Positions 45,139 to 57,200 of a DNA stretch of 64,000 nucleotides are shown here, piece after piece. Made by a program: the position numbers and the translations under genes. The DNA comes from Sacculina carcini. Lineage: Eukaryota > Arthropoda > Thecostraca > Sacculinidae. Where the stretch lies: positions 4,993,445-5,057,444 of the forward strand of contig OU696581.1 in assembly GCA_916048095.2 (NCBI GenBank), written 5' to 3'. Every line of letters begins with the position of its first letter. Positions within the stretch are counted from its first letter, which is position 1. The notes under the pieces were generated by a model. That model searched no databases, was not told the origin of the DNA, and saw nothing but the letters and a program-made list of their open reading frames with translations.

Positions 45139-45306
45139 CTTTGCACTTCTCCCAGCTAACTTCTGATGTGCCAGCACCTCAGACAACCTCCAAAAAGACA
45201 CATTTTCGGTTGGATTAAAGAAATAAAGCCTTCCTCCGTGTGATCTCGACTCCTGTTTCACCCAGCCACGAGGAATTCCGCCCGGTACCGGAATATGAGA
45301 GTCCAT
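45139..45306 (-). CDS. SWT1: SWT1-type endonuclease, exon 1 (WW-like domain)
   Basis: The ATG at 45306 starts MDSHIPVPGGIPRGWVKQES. The segment IPRGWVKQESRSHGGRLYFF followed by NPTENVSFWRL is a WW-type fold with its two aromatic anchors (the second W of the motif; F/W at the end), as in SWT1 orthologues. Exon end AK/GTTTGT, phase 0. The ATG directly follows tgtgtag, so an upstream non-coding exon with an acceptor there is possible. Introns 1 and 2 are short (462 and 210 bp). Confidence 0.85.
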
Positions 45307-46369
45307 CTACACAACGCTAGCCTAGTTCAAATCTCAGCGTACAAAATAGTGCACATGCAAACAAATAAAAAATGCAGAAGAGCTCCGACAAACAAAAAAT
45401 GTCAAGCAGAAGCTCAATCTAGAGTACAGGTAATAGGGGTGGGCGAGAATCGACTTCAAAATGGATTCTGGCGATTCTAGTGGCTGGGCTGCAGAATCGA
45501 GTCTAGTTCGTCAAGATCGATTCTGACATTTTCTTGGTTGACTTTATTTGAAGATTCACTCTAACAAAACACTAAAATCGAAGAATGCATATGAATAAAA
45601 TTTCGTTTAGTATTAAATTAATTTAATTTTACCGGGATATACTGTATTATTATATGATATTGTATTGCGAGTGTCTGTGTGTATGTGTGTGTGCGTGTGT
45701 GGGATGACTCGATTGAACAGTGTCAGTAGATCCGCCCACGCTGTATGTATTGAACTTTGTATTATGGATGCGCCATGATTTTAGGCTGATAATCGTTAAT
45801 AACCACCGTGTTGGTATATTCCAGCATATGAATACACGGATGGAAATTTGATATATATAGCGGCTGTACCTACACCAGAGGTTTTATAGTCAACACATAG
45901 TTATTGGTGGTACTGCTCTCGGTGTTATTGGGGTACTCCATTTCGGTATGCTAAAATTAGTATTATTGTTAATTACAGGCAAATCCAGTAGCATGGGATG
46001 AGTGCAAGCACTATTACCACCCTGCGGTGACTCCCATGTACCGGAAGCGCCCAAAAGATCTGGAAAGATCTGGATAAGATCACTCCATCGTTTCATTTCA
46101 CCTAAACTCCTCCACTATCCACAAACTATCCACAGCAAGTAAATGTATTATTCAATAAATATCAAACAATAAATATGAATAGGTAGGAATAAATATTAAT
46201 ATATAAGTCAATATATAACAAGCAACAGCTACCAACAGATAAATAAAAACATGATTTGATCCATAACAGCAACCAAGAATAAAACCAACAACCGAACAAT
46301 AGAAAATTCAATAAAAAAAATTCAATTTGAAACAATGAGCAGTAAATAATATATTCAATAAGATATATC
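45307..46369. other. Upstream region of SWT1; no gene seen
   Basis: Non-coding, AT-rich. Isolated copies of the GAATCGA words of the downstream minisatellite occur at about 45445-45530. No TATA box or initiator was convincingly identified for SWT1. Confidence 0.5.
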
Positions 46370-46587
46370 GTCCATCCGCTCAGATTCGAATCACAGAATC
46401 GACTCTGGCCATATGTAATCCGCCCAGGTTCGACTCACAGAATCGACTCTGGCCAGACTCGACTCCGCCCAGATTCGAATCACAGAGTCGACTCAGGCCA
46501 GATTCGAATCCGCACAGGTTCGATTCACAGAATCGACTCTGGCCAGACTCGACTCCGCCCAGATTCGAATCTCAGAATCGACTCTGG
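46370..46587. repeat. 45-bp minisatellite (GACTCTGGCCAGATTCGAAT type), left half
   Basis: About five imperfect 45-bp units combining CAGAATCGACTCTGGCCAGA and CTCCGCCCAGATTCGAATC. The array is broken at 46588 by a P-type element and resumes at 52491. Confidence 0.88.
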
Positions 46588-47771
46588 CAACGCCACCTAG
46601 ATACAAGGCCTTTCCATCCCCTCCCCATGGGGGGTGTCACGTCAGCTCGTCCGTCCTAACGCTACCTGGGTATCACATCTTGCTATGACTCAGCTACAAA
46701 CCGATGCTAATGACTCAGCTACAAACCATTGAAACGCTGACGCTGCATCGCTGATCACGTGATCAGTTCGTTGTCAGTGTAGCGTTGTCAGTTCGTTGTC
46801 AGCGCGTGTTTGTGGTGTTGTGTGTATTTGTGGCGTTGCGCGTTTTGCGATTCTACGTGTGTTCGCTGTGATAATTATTTGTGGCGTTGTGCGCATTATA
46901 TTTTCAGTGCAGCGTAGTTGGTTCGACGTGTTTATGTTAGTATTGCGTTCACAATTGTAGTGGCATTGAGCGTTTGCATTCGCTGTTGCTTCTATCATAC
47001 TTTAAGCAGTGTTGTAGTGTTTCCCGCAAGTTTACTTCAAGTATTATTAGATTGGTGTATTCCGGAGAATTTCACCTTTTGGAGTGAAAGGTAAGTCAAT
47101 AAATGCTCACTCATTTATCTCTTCCGTTGAACCTGATTTTGTTGAATTAGTTAAGATATGTTTCAATCTTTTTGAAATATTTGATCATTTTATGCGCTGC
47201 ATTTTATATCTTAATAATGACATTATCTATTACATCTTACGATTCTTACTCCCATTGTTTGAAAAAGCTGGTATTGCGTTGTGATTGTTTAGTCCAGTGG
47301 TTATTAGCCGGGAGAATCCATACCCCTTGGTGGAATGGGAATCAAAGGTCGGAGGTATGGGATTAAATATCTGGATACCGCTATAAATTAGCAGTAGCTA
47401 TAATAATATTAAAAGTAACAAAGTGAATAGAATAACTCAAATAATAATAAAATAACAAATTTATCATTGGCTATTTCCTAGTAATCCGTATCTAAATTAC
47501 AGTAAATTCAAACGATTGCAATATTCGTGGATCTGGAAGACAAACTGGCAAATCATGATAGGATTGGTGATAATTATTTGAACAGTCAAGTAAGTCGCGG
47601 GTATTGAACCATATTGGACAATACATTGGTGGTATGGAACCATCAAAAGGTTGATAAGGTTCAAAAGTTCAAAAGGTAAAGGTTCAAAGTTCAAAGGTTC
47701 AAAGGTTCAAAAGGTACCCCAAGTATAGTGTATCAATATTTTGTTATTATGTTGTTCAGGAAACATGCCAG

Positions 47772-47945
47772 ATAAGTGATGTGTCCGGGTGCAAAGACAA
47801 CTACAATAGTGGCTCCAAAGTGAGCGTTTTCTGTTCACCGAAAGAGGAGGTGCTCCGAAAGAAATGGATGACAGCTATCAAACAAGACATGCCAATATAC
47901 AATAATATATATGTAAATGTTGATGCGTGCAAATTGTGCGTTAAT
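47772..47945 (+). pseudogene. THAP-like zinc-finger fragment
   Basis: After an acceptor-like catgccag the plus frame reads SDVSGCKDNYNSGSKVSVFC, then SPKEEVLRKKWMTAIKQDMP and a Cys pair VDACKLC. The pattern (G-C, a VxF-x-x-P turn, then RKKW) is that of the THAP DNA-binding domain, which is the DNA-binding domain of P-element transposases. The piece ends where a LINE insertion begins (about 47948). The first Cys and the C-terminal HF motif are not clear, so the call is tentative. Confidence 0.5.
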
Positions 47946-47947
47946 GT

Positions 47948-48416
47948 GTGATATGTCCTCGCTCCTCCATTGCTCTAATTAATGCATTTATTTTCCCCCA
48001 TCTTAATTATTGCTCCTCTTTGTTTTATTCTCTACCAAAAAAGACATTTTTTCCTTCCAATCTATTCTCAACCAATCGTGCCGTTTTGTTTTCAGACTTC
48101 CTATCCGTCATCCCACCTCTCGATACCTAAAAACATTGAGATGGCTTCCTTTTAAATATATGACCCAACACAAAATATGTTGTCTCACTTTCAAATTGAT
48201 CAACTCCCCCTACCCTCCACCCTATCTGAAGGAGCTGGTAGTGCCAGTCTCACACAAGACTAACACTCGATCATCTAGTGCCCTTCTAGAACCCCGAGCA
48301 GTTTCCGAATCATCATGGTCTTCCAAATCCTTCCAATACATTGCCCCCTGTCTGTTCAATAAACTTCCGCGTTCAATTACATCTTCCAGCTCCTATAAAT
48401 CTTTCAGCAGCAAATC
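47948..48416 (+). pseudogene. LINE RT C-terminus, split by the inner P-type element
   Basis: Encodes INAFIFPHLNYCSSLFYSLP, then in the next frame ILNQSCRFVFRLPIRHPTSR, PFKYMTQHKICCLTFKLINS and SWSSKSFQYIAPCLFNKLPR, the end of an L2/CR1-type ORF2. The last codons are interrupted by the inner element at 48417 and resume after 51238, ending YKYLLDVYIDS. Confidence 0.88.
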
Positions 48417-51230
48417 CAATGCCACCTAGACTACAGGCCCTTCCACGAAAGTATGACGTCATCGCTACGTCACAGTGGTTCGTGTATTGTTTCAACTGTC
48501 AGCATGGCAGTTGCACGTTAGCGAGCGCACGTGGTTAGTGTTCTCGCGTGTTTAGTGTTTTATCGCGTGCTATTCTTGGCGATAATTGACGTATTTAGTG
48601 ATTTTCACTTCAGTGTGGTTTAGAGTGAAGTGCGAACTTGTCAGATTTCGTGTCAAGTGTGATTTGCGCATCCATTTTGTGTTCATCACTCGGATGATTC
48701 TGCATATCATCATCCTGGACATTTTGCTGCGGTCAGAGTTTTCGGTTAGGTGGATATATTCAGTAAAATATGTACATATCTTCGTATGTAAGTAGTTTTG
48801 TATTAATTAAATGCTAATGTTAAATAAGGTAGCACTATATTGATATTAACGTCAACTGATGTTTGCACAGCTTAGTGTTTGGGTATCGATTTTCGTCTAG
48901 CTGGATAACATTTGGATGACGTTTTTGTAATGCTTATATTATAGGTTTCACTTAATTCACTTGCGGTACGGTTATATCATTGTAGTGAGATTCGTTTCAG
49001 TATGTGTGGGCTTAAGCGTCTTGTATTTGCTGGCTTGGAATTATCCCTAGTGTTCGCAAGGTGCTGACGAGGATTGTAGATATCACGTGGCGGATATCGA
49101 GGGTCTAGGCTAAATGTGTAAGGATTCGATAACATTGAAAACGCTAATTCTCAAAAAACGCTTAAGTAACGCACAAAAACGTTTCTATATTTTTTATAGA
49201 GTTTAGGTTAGGTTAGTTTTAGCGTTCTAATGAAATGTGCTGCCTTTGCAGGAGGCGAGGGACTGGAAGAAATTCTTTAAATGAATTTTTCTCAATGTAA
49301 TGTTCTTGAATCCTTACAAATTTAGCGTCAACCGATATCGAGTGTTGTGCGGGTGAGTGGTGCTTTCTTGTGAGACAGTGAAACCCCACGCGCATCTCTC
49401 TTTCAGTACACGTGTATCTGTTTCTGTGTGCGTCCTGCATTTTAGTGAATGTTGGTGTTCACATCCCCATAAATAATTTAAGTAATAACTAGGGCTATTA
49501 AAAGTATCCTTAAAACAGAAAATAATAACCTAAAATATACATGTGCTCCTTCGCAAAGGCTAAATTATGTGTTTGCGTGAGCATAGTACATGTATGTGAG
49601 TGTCCACGTCTACATGTAAGAATAATTTGCTGACTGTATTATTATAAGGGGGCACTGATTCGTCTCATGAGTTCAAGCGTGGGAAAATGACACCGTCTCA
49701 CGCTGCAAGCATCACATGATACTCCCTGTCTCGTGCGTATTGACAAGTGTTACTGCGCAGTATCGAGTATAAAGAGCTCAGACGTTACATTATCCCACGC
49801 TCCAAACATGCACTCTGGCTCATGTGAATTTCTCAATATGATGAGAAGTAATCCAGCGTATCCAAAAGCATATACATTAGCCAGTGCCACAGAATAGAAT
49901 ATAATAGTAATAGCAAACAAATTGGCAATAAATAGCAAGCAAATGTAAGCTTAGTAACAACAACAAAAACAACAACACATGTATTTGATATAGCGCTCTA
50001 ATTATCATAGGCGCGAGGAACGGCTAGTTATAAAATGTATACAATGTGGAATTAACAAAACAGTATCGCATAAACAAAGATATAAGCAGCGATATACTAT
50101 GAAGGAACAGCTGAAAATAACTACGGATCAAAAGATCACAGTTATTCACACAATATAATTATTCATCAGAGGAGACACCGAGAAGATATGTACAAAGAGA
50201 AGTGGAAAAAGACCTGTAAGAGAGAGAAGATCGAATTAGTAAGCAATATACATGTGTAAGCAAGCAAATGTAAAATTTTGACAACCAAACAAATAGCATG
50301 TTTTCATTTTCAGAGCTTATATATCAGCCAATTTTCCTTCTTATTCTAATTTATACACTTTCTATGCCTGGGAGATCCGCTATGAAATGGAAGGGAATCA
50401 GATACCGCTATAAAATGGAAGGGAAATTGCTCTTTTTCACGTTTTGCAACAGCTCAATGACCACGGAATCATGTTTAATACCTCGCATTGTGTTAACAAC
50501 CATAAACTAGATTCAGTTGTAGAAAAAATTGTGTGGGCGAGTGTGAATGTACTTCTTAATAATTATTGTTCCGATCAAAATTCATGTATTTGTGCCAAAA
50601 ATTTCAAACGAAAACTGTCTACGTTGTAGCGTGTGTAATCGTTGTATGTGTGTGATTTGCCTGTGTGGTTTTATAATATATTCAATTGTTAAGCTTACAA
50701 TTGATTTTAACTGTGCAAAAGTATATTAAGTATGATAAATTGTGTATTGTTGGAAACCAGCGCGATGATTGGTTTCATGCACTAGAAAAACTGAGTGATT
50801 GCGGTGTTATGCTTGTTTACTTGTACTGTTCTAAACATCGTAATTTACAATTAGTTGCTGGAAAATTTTGTGCACCTCTGTAAATGTTCTTCTGAACAAT
50901 AATTGTTGTGACAGAAATTTATCTACGATTAATTAGAGAAATTGAAGCGAAAACGTTCCGCATTGTATCGTGTATGGTCGTTGCATGTTTGTTTATTTAC
51001 TGTTTTATGCCTGTGTGGGCTTATAATATATTCAGTTATTCTATTTGCAATTGTATTTGAAGCTTCTTATGTTGGTAACATGATTTTCAAACTTAATTGA
51101 GCCGGAATGCAAGTCAAACACCCGCACTAAGCACAATTTCTAATAACAACGCATATCGCCCGTACGAGTGAAGCCACCGCAATCGATGACGTCATACTTT
51201 CGTGAAAGGGCCTGTATCTAGGTGGCGTTG
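48417..51230. mobile_element. P-type (inferred) DNA transposon, inner copy
   Basis: 2814 bp. Left end CAATGCCACCTAGACTACAG; the right end is its inverse (CTGTATCTAGGTGGCGTTG). About 47 bp of terminal inverted repeat with GAAAGTATGACGTCATCG inside. The 7-bp duplication GCAAATC is at 48410-48416 and 51231-51237; removing one copy plus the element restores the LINE frame. No convincing transposase. Confidence 0.85.
49964..50250 (-). repeat. LINE 3' end (family of 36490-42045), inverted fragment
   Basis: Begins with (GTT)n as its complement and matches the LINE 3' UTR and last ~20 codons at about 41750-42040. A short 5'-truncated insertion inside the inner P-type element. Confidence 0.85.
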
Positions 51231-51237
51231 GCAAATC

Positions 51238-51450
51238 ATATAAATATCTGTTGGATGTGTACATAGATTCTTGAGCCCACACCGATATTATTCGTTTTTC
51301 TGTAGTATACGTGTTTTTGTGTGACTTGTTTGTCTTATTCCGCTGTGAGCCCAAGTTTATTTATCGTACATTGTGTGATTTGTATGTATATTTTCATCCA
51401 TGCCAATACTTTGTTGTATAAAGTGGCAATACATTTCTGATTTCTGATTT
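51238..51450 (+). repeat. End of the split LINE with (TGATTTC)n tail
   Basis: Last codons of the LINE pol, a 3' UTR and a tail TTTCTGATTTCTGATTTCTG. Heptamer tails are typical of L2/CR1-group elements. Confidence 0.8.
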
Positions 51451-51645
51451 CTGATATGGTGTTTATTTGTGATATGGTGGTAATTTGTGATATGGTGTTA
51501 ATGTGTGATATGGTGTTAATGTGTGATATGGTGTTAATGTGTGGTATGGTGTATATCTGCGTGTGTCATTATCGTTGATGAGTGATATGGTGTTAATGTG
51601 TGGTATGGTGTATATCTGCGTGTGTCATTATCGTTGATATAGAGT
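51450..51645. repeat. Tandem TGATATGGTGTTAATGTG repeat
   Basis: Units of about 18-20 bp repeated five or more times, with one longer 60-bp unit (GTATATCTGCGTGTGTCATT) present twice. Confidence 0.8.
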
Positions 51646-52490
51646 GAATTGGATCCCATAGAGAATTGGATAGAGAGCCCATGGATTTGCTTTAAGATCG
51701 ATTATTCAATATTCTCATGTGAAAGCGTGTCAATTCATTGATTTCTAGGCACCGCTGAGAAATCTTATGAATCCAGTGGTTCGAACAAATTTAATGTCAG
51801 GAAGTCGATATAAGCGAAAATGAAAGATTTCGGATTGATAAAAACACGCATTTGTCCTTTTATCCGACATTAGTTCCCCACTTAGCGACACTTACAATTG
51901 ACAAATCAACACTTACAAACACACTTACAATATCTATCAGCGGATAATTAGCGCATGTTTCGGACCGCTGTTCAATGTGATATTTAAGCATAATTAACCA
52001 TCACATTTATTGTTGTTTGTCAATGCTGGAAATTATGCTCAGTTATTGGCTTTGTATTTCGCAATGTTGTATTCGTGAAGTGTGTAAACACGTTTTTGTC
52101 GACATGTTGATGGGCTGCAGCATGTTGTGAATTATGAATTAAATAGCGTACCCGTGTCTGAATTCACTGTGGCAAGTAATTAATGAAACATGTCATATTG
52201 GCTTCTATATTTGACCGTTTTCTTGTTGTTAATTCGCACGCTTGGTACAATACATGATCGTAAACCTCCTAAATTTTGTTTGTATTAGGTTGTAAAAATA
52301 ATTGTTAAGCATTATACAGCTTCTAAATGCAAGGTTTCATTTAAAACTGGGAGTACTTGTGGAAATAAGGCACCGGCGTACGCATAATATCAACTAACAG
52401 TGCACCGCAACACATACACACTGCACCGACGTTGGCCGAACGCTGTGACGTAACAAAATCGTGAAACGGCCTTGTATCTAGGTGGCATTG

Positions 52491-52655
52491 ACTCTGGCCA
52501 GATTCGAATCCGCCCAGGTTCGATTCACAGAATCGACTCTGGCCAGATTCGACTCCGCTCAGATTCGATTCACAGAATCGACTCTGGCCAGACTCGAATC
52601 CGCCTAGGTTCGATTCGCTCAAAATCGACTCCGGCCAGACTCGACTTCGCTCATT
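52491..52655. repeat. 45-bp minisatellite, right half
   Basis: Continuation of 46370-46587 after the P-type insertion; starts with the duplicated ACTCTGG. Confidence 0.88.
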
Positions 52656-53139
52656 ATTCAAGTTGTTATATTGCAGGTTTAAAATGTTACTATCTGGTAT
52701 TAGAATGTTACTATTGGTGTATGAGGGTAATTTTCCAGTTTTGTCACTATACACATAATTATACACATTATTTGACATATACTTTTACAACTATGTTTGA
52801 CTTCAATCAAAGTCGTAACAACCTTAATTTCCTCTTACGACAAGAAAGTGAAAGTTTAAGCATGTGAAATATAATTCAACAGCGAATGTTCAAAATGAAT
52901 TAAATATACAAATAAATACATGTTTCAGTGTAGTGTAGTGATTCAGTTATAAATATTTATATGTATTGTTGGTTGCTGTTTCTATTGAGTCATGCTTAAT
53001 TTTGTGTATTTAGTTTGCGCACTTGACTAAGACCGAGTTTTCAGTTATTGTTTGTTGTACCCCATCTGCACTCGTTGATTTGGCTCGTTACGAAGCTATA
53101 CAACTGAACAACGTGTAAGTGAACAACGTGAATGCTATG
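52656..53139. other. No gene seen
   Basis: AT-rich with short frames only. Confidence 0.5.
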
Positions 53140-53340
53140 GACCGACTGTATTCACACTCACAGACATAACAGGACAGGACGAACCAGACACGCGTACAAA
53201 GAAGTTCACGCACACATGGTCCAACAACAAACACAATGACGCGGACAAACATGACACACAGTCAAACAAAGAAATCGACGTACACACCGCTGGTAGGGTC
53301 ATGAGGTGGCGTAAGACTAAATTTGTGTCGCACCAAAAAT
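53140..53340 (-). repeat. ~200-bp dispersed repeat, partner of 36141-36345
   Basis: Inverse copy; begins GGACCGACTGTATTCACACT on the plus strand. Confidence 0.65.
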
Positions 53341-53761
53341 TATCGAATCCAGTTGAGAAATTGCAATATGAAAACGGAGGCAATCGTGGATATAACAAAT
53401 TAGCCAATTCGGTCGCGGTTTTCTTCACTACGAGCGCAATTTGTCATATATGTGACTCAGCGGAGATTCATGAGAACAGCTTATGCAGCGAAACGATTGA
53501 AAACAATTGAAAGATTGATTCAATTGCTAATAGAAAGATTTATTGCTGTTCCACGTGCGCCTACAATAACAAACCACACTGAAACAACAAAGTTTGTTGA
53601 GCAAACTAACTCCGTGTGATGCTCGAGGACAAAGCAAGGACACATGCGCACACGCATACACACATTACGACATACCTCAGCCAATCATAGGCGAGCTGAT
53701 ACACCAGACACTCCATCTACCGACACATCGCGCACTTCACGATTTACAACACACGTGCAAC

Positions 53762-53791
53762 CAACGCCACCTAGACTACTAGGTGGCGTTG
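53762..53791. repeat. 30-bp palindrome of two P-type termini
   Basis: CAACGCCACCTAG, ACTA, CTAGGTGGCGTTG: two family termini facing each other with only 4 bp between. The flanks show no matching 7-bp duplication. Confidence 0.75.
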
Positions 53792-53965
53792 ATTCTACGC
53801 ACCACATTGATGGTAATTAAGTTAATTAAATTGTTTGAAAAATATTTATCAAGTGTGTTTAAACGGGTGAATAGTCGGTGGATAGCAGTAGATGCCCATA
53901 ACAATGGGCGTGTGATGTGCACCGAGGTCATGGGTACGCATGTACTTTTACGGTGTGATGGAATG

Positions 53966-53995
53966 CAGTGCTGAGTCAGCACTGCTGACGTCAGC
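53966..53995. repeat. Two abutting palindromes upstream of the polymerase gene
   Basis: CAGTGCTGAGTCAGCACTG (53966-53984) followed by GCTGACGTCAGC (53984-53995). They lie about 170 bp upstream of the TATA box. Confidence 0.8.
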
Positions 53996-54163
53996 ACGGT
54001 ATCATGGTGTGTGCATTGCATCAGTCAAGGTGACCTTGAGATGGCGCCAGACTGGCGGGAAATGTGTTTGATGTACTGCGCAGTTGATGACGTTGTATGA
54101 TAAGAGTTCATGCAGGTGCATGTTTTTTATATACTGCGCATGCGCTGACGTCAACATCCAGCG

Positions 54164-54198
54164 TATATAAATTGTCGAGTCAGTGCACATCTGTCATT
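54164..54198 (+). promoter_or_regulatory. Core promoter of the polymerase gene (TATA + Inr)
   Basis: TATATAA at 54164 and TCATTTA with its A at 54196, 32 bp later. The first ATG of the gene is at 54292. The same geometry recurs at 58427 and 62343. Confidence 0.65.
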
Positions 54199-54291
54199 TA
54201 GTTTCATCTTTTGTTGCGTGCGGGTCGTTCTTTAGTGCTCCAGTGTTTTTTCGTGTTTGTTATATTTGCTGCCATATTGTTTCGAAGAGAG

Positions 54292-57200
54292 ATGGCTGCA
54301 AAGCATCGTGATGAGGACGACGGCTCGCCAATGAAGCGTGGAGACACTGCCGAGGTGAGCAATATTCGATGTGTTTTGCAAGATGTGAGCTCAAGGTACG
54401 TTCGGCGATTCAGAGCTGAAGGAAAGTCGTACCACCTGGAGCTTAGCTTTACGGAGCCCGACAACGTCATTGGAGCAATTGCTTCAATTGAGGCGACCAT
54501 CGACGCTGTGGTGGGTCAGGTGCTCCAAGGAGTGGACCCTGACGATTATGAGGGCATTACTCTGCGCAACGCCGACTACAAGCAGGACGCATACCTGGTG
54601 CCTCGGCGCGTCAGGGATTTCGACGCGTCACTTTTGTCAAATAGGTAAGCATTTTTGTATTATTATTATTTTGTTTTATTTACTAGATTTTATTTACGAG
54701 ATTAAATAATCAAATTAAAAATGAATTTGTTTGTTTGCTTGTTTAAAGGCTCGAATCCATCACACAGTCAAACGCGTCATTCATCAGCAACAACTCCACA
54801 TTACACCTCACAGTCACACACATCAAGCAACAATCAACCATGGATATCGACATTCACGGCGCTGCTAGGCTAAAGCTCAAGGGGGACGTGAAGTCCTGGT
54901 TTACCAACAAGAAATGTTTCTTTCCGATTGCCGGGACTCACTGTCTCCCACGAGCTCTGGCAGCTGCCATGTACATACACAACAACACAGACAAAAGTGC
55001 ACGACACCGCCAAGGCATGAAGAGGTTGGAGGAAAGAACGGATTCATTTGAGGATGGGGCGAAACGACTGTGCATGACATCGCAACTGGACTGGACGGCA
55101 AGGGAAGTGGACATTTTCACACAGCATCTGCATGACTACACAGTACACATTTACTCGTCAGAACACATGCACAAACACGTACACACCTCCGGCACGGGAA
55201 ACACACACCTGTACCTGTATCACACGCACGAACACTTTGACGTAATCACCTCTATCAATGCATTCCTTTCCACACCCTACTTTTGCCACCACTGTCAAAC
55301 ATCGTACAAGAACAAAAACGAACACACCTGTGCCGGGGGCTGCCACGACTGCGGATCACCCACAAAATGCGTGAGGGAAGGTGCTCTGGTCCACTGTCCC
55401 GATTGTAATTTGAATTTCATCTCAGCCTCTTGTTTCGCGGCCCACAAGAATGTTCGTTGTTGTGTTCGACGTGGATGTCGTACATGTGGCGACATAACAT
55501 ACAAATCAGATAGTAAGAAACATAATGTGTGTGGGACATACTTGTGTCCATTTTGTACGGAGCGGGTCGCGAAGCAGGAGGTTTCCACCACCCCACACCG
55601 ATGCTTTCTGCAACCGCTTAAACCTGCTGCAATTAATCTGAAGCAATTGTATATTTTTTATGATTTAGAGTGCATGAACATCCCTGAAACTAACCGTCAT
55701 GTTCCCAGCTATTGCGTGTGTCAGATTTGTTGTTCTGCTTGCTTCGAGAATATCTCCGATCCTTGCTCTGTTTGCGGCACTAACCAGCATGAGTTTGTAT
55801 TCTCCGGACCGAATACGCTTCAGGACTTTGGTCGATGGTTGTTTTCCCACTATCAAGCAAAAGGCATAGCGCATTACGCACAAGGCTATGACAACAACTT
55901 GGTCGTGAAATATGTGTTGAGTCAGGGAATGTTGCCAGATCTCATAATGAACGGTCGAAAAATCCTCTCCATCAAATTTCCCAACTCCAAACTTCATTTC
56001 CTTGATTCGTTCAGGTTCCTGCCTATGCCTCTCGCTAAATTTTCCAAAACATTCAATATTTCCGTCCGCAAAGGTTTCTTTCCTCACACGATGAACACTC
56101 CTGATCACCAATCCTATGTTGGACCGCTCCCGACAGTCCACATGTTTGATGCGGATCGTATGTCGGTCGACCAGCGTGCCGAGTTTCTGACCTGGCATTC
56201 CAGTCAAGCTGGCAAGACATATGATTTCCGCCGTGAAATGGGTGCATATTGTCGAGACGATGTCAATGTACTTCGTCTCGGCGCCATGCGTTTCCGTGAC
56301 CAGTTCATCGGTGTCACGAAAACAGACCGTTCCAGTGTGTCACATTACCATCTGCGTGCCACACTGTCTGGCGGTCAAACTATTTGCGTAAAAACACCGT
56401 GGCTTTGGTTCCGAGTCAGCTGCACTACCGTCCAACGGGTAACTACTCAAAGAAATAGATCCAGTGGCTGGAGCTGGAGGCGTCGTCTCGCGGTATCAAT
56501 ATCCAGCACGCACTGAACTCTGGTGAAGTGTGTATTGGACCGTACAAAGTGGACGGCTACGCCAAAGCGGGAGACCATCATCTGCTTTTCGAGTTTCTCG
56601 GGTGTTATTTCCATGGGCACGGGCACTCTGGTGAGTGTAGCAATAAGAGCGTCAGCAAAAACTGCCGCTCGGTGATGAACACCGGATGTCCGACACCAAA
56701 GCAGCTCTACGTACGCACACTACAACGCCTTGAACAACTCGCCTCCCGGTCGGACACAGAGGAAATTTCCATCTGGGAATGCGAGTACGACGCCATGATT
56801 GGGCAAGACGAAACCAAACGTCGTTTCACCGAATCTGTGCGTCCAGTCGAGCCAATGAATGTTCGCGACGCACTGTACGGCGGAAGAACCGAGGTGTTTC
56901 GTCACTTTGTAGAATGCTCTGAAACCGAAAAAATTCACTATGTAGATGTTTGCTCCCTCTATCCCTATATTCTAATGTATGACAAGTTTCTAGTTGGTCA
57001 TACCGAGTTTTTCTTTCGTCCTTCCGTTTCCGATTTCCACAAGTACTTTGGTATTGTTCACTGTAGGATCCTACTTCCTCGCAGTATTCACCTCCCAGTC
57101 CTTCCGGCCCGAGTGAACGAGCGCCTCGTTTTTTCGTTGTGCAGGAGCTGTTCCGAGCAGCACGTTGGCGACGGCAAAGACTTTTGTACCGGTCGGATAG

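Larger units (their letters stand above)
46588..52490. mobile_element. P-type (inferred) DNA transposon, outer copy
   Basis: Ends CAACGCCACCTAGATACAAG and its inverse at 52471-52490, with 7-bp duplications ACTCTGG at 46581-46587 and 52491-52497 (an 8-bp ACTCTGGC reading is possible). A THAP-like coding scrap inside (47772-47945) suggests the P superfamily. It contains a LINE fragment and a second, inner copy of the family. No complete transposase. Confidence 0.75.

Noticed and set aside
48586..50883. Short frames in the inner P-type element as transposase exons
   Set aside because: None shows THAP, catalytic or splice-consistent features; too short to support.
54211..54291. An upstream start for the polymerase (TTG at 54211)
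   Set aside because: It would lie close to the predicted transcription start and needs a non-ATG codon; ATG 54292 is the first normal start in frame.
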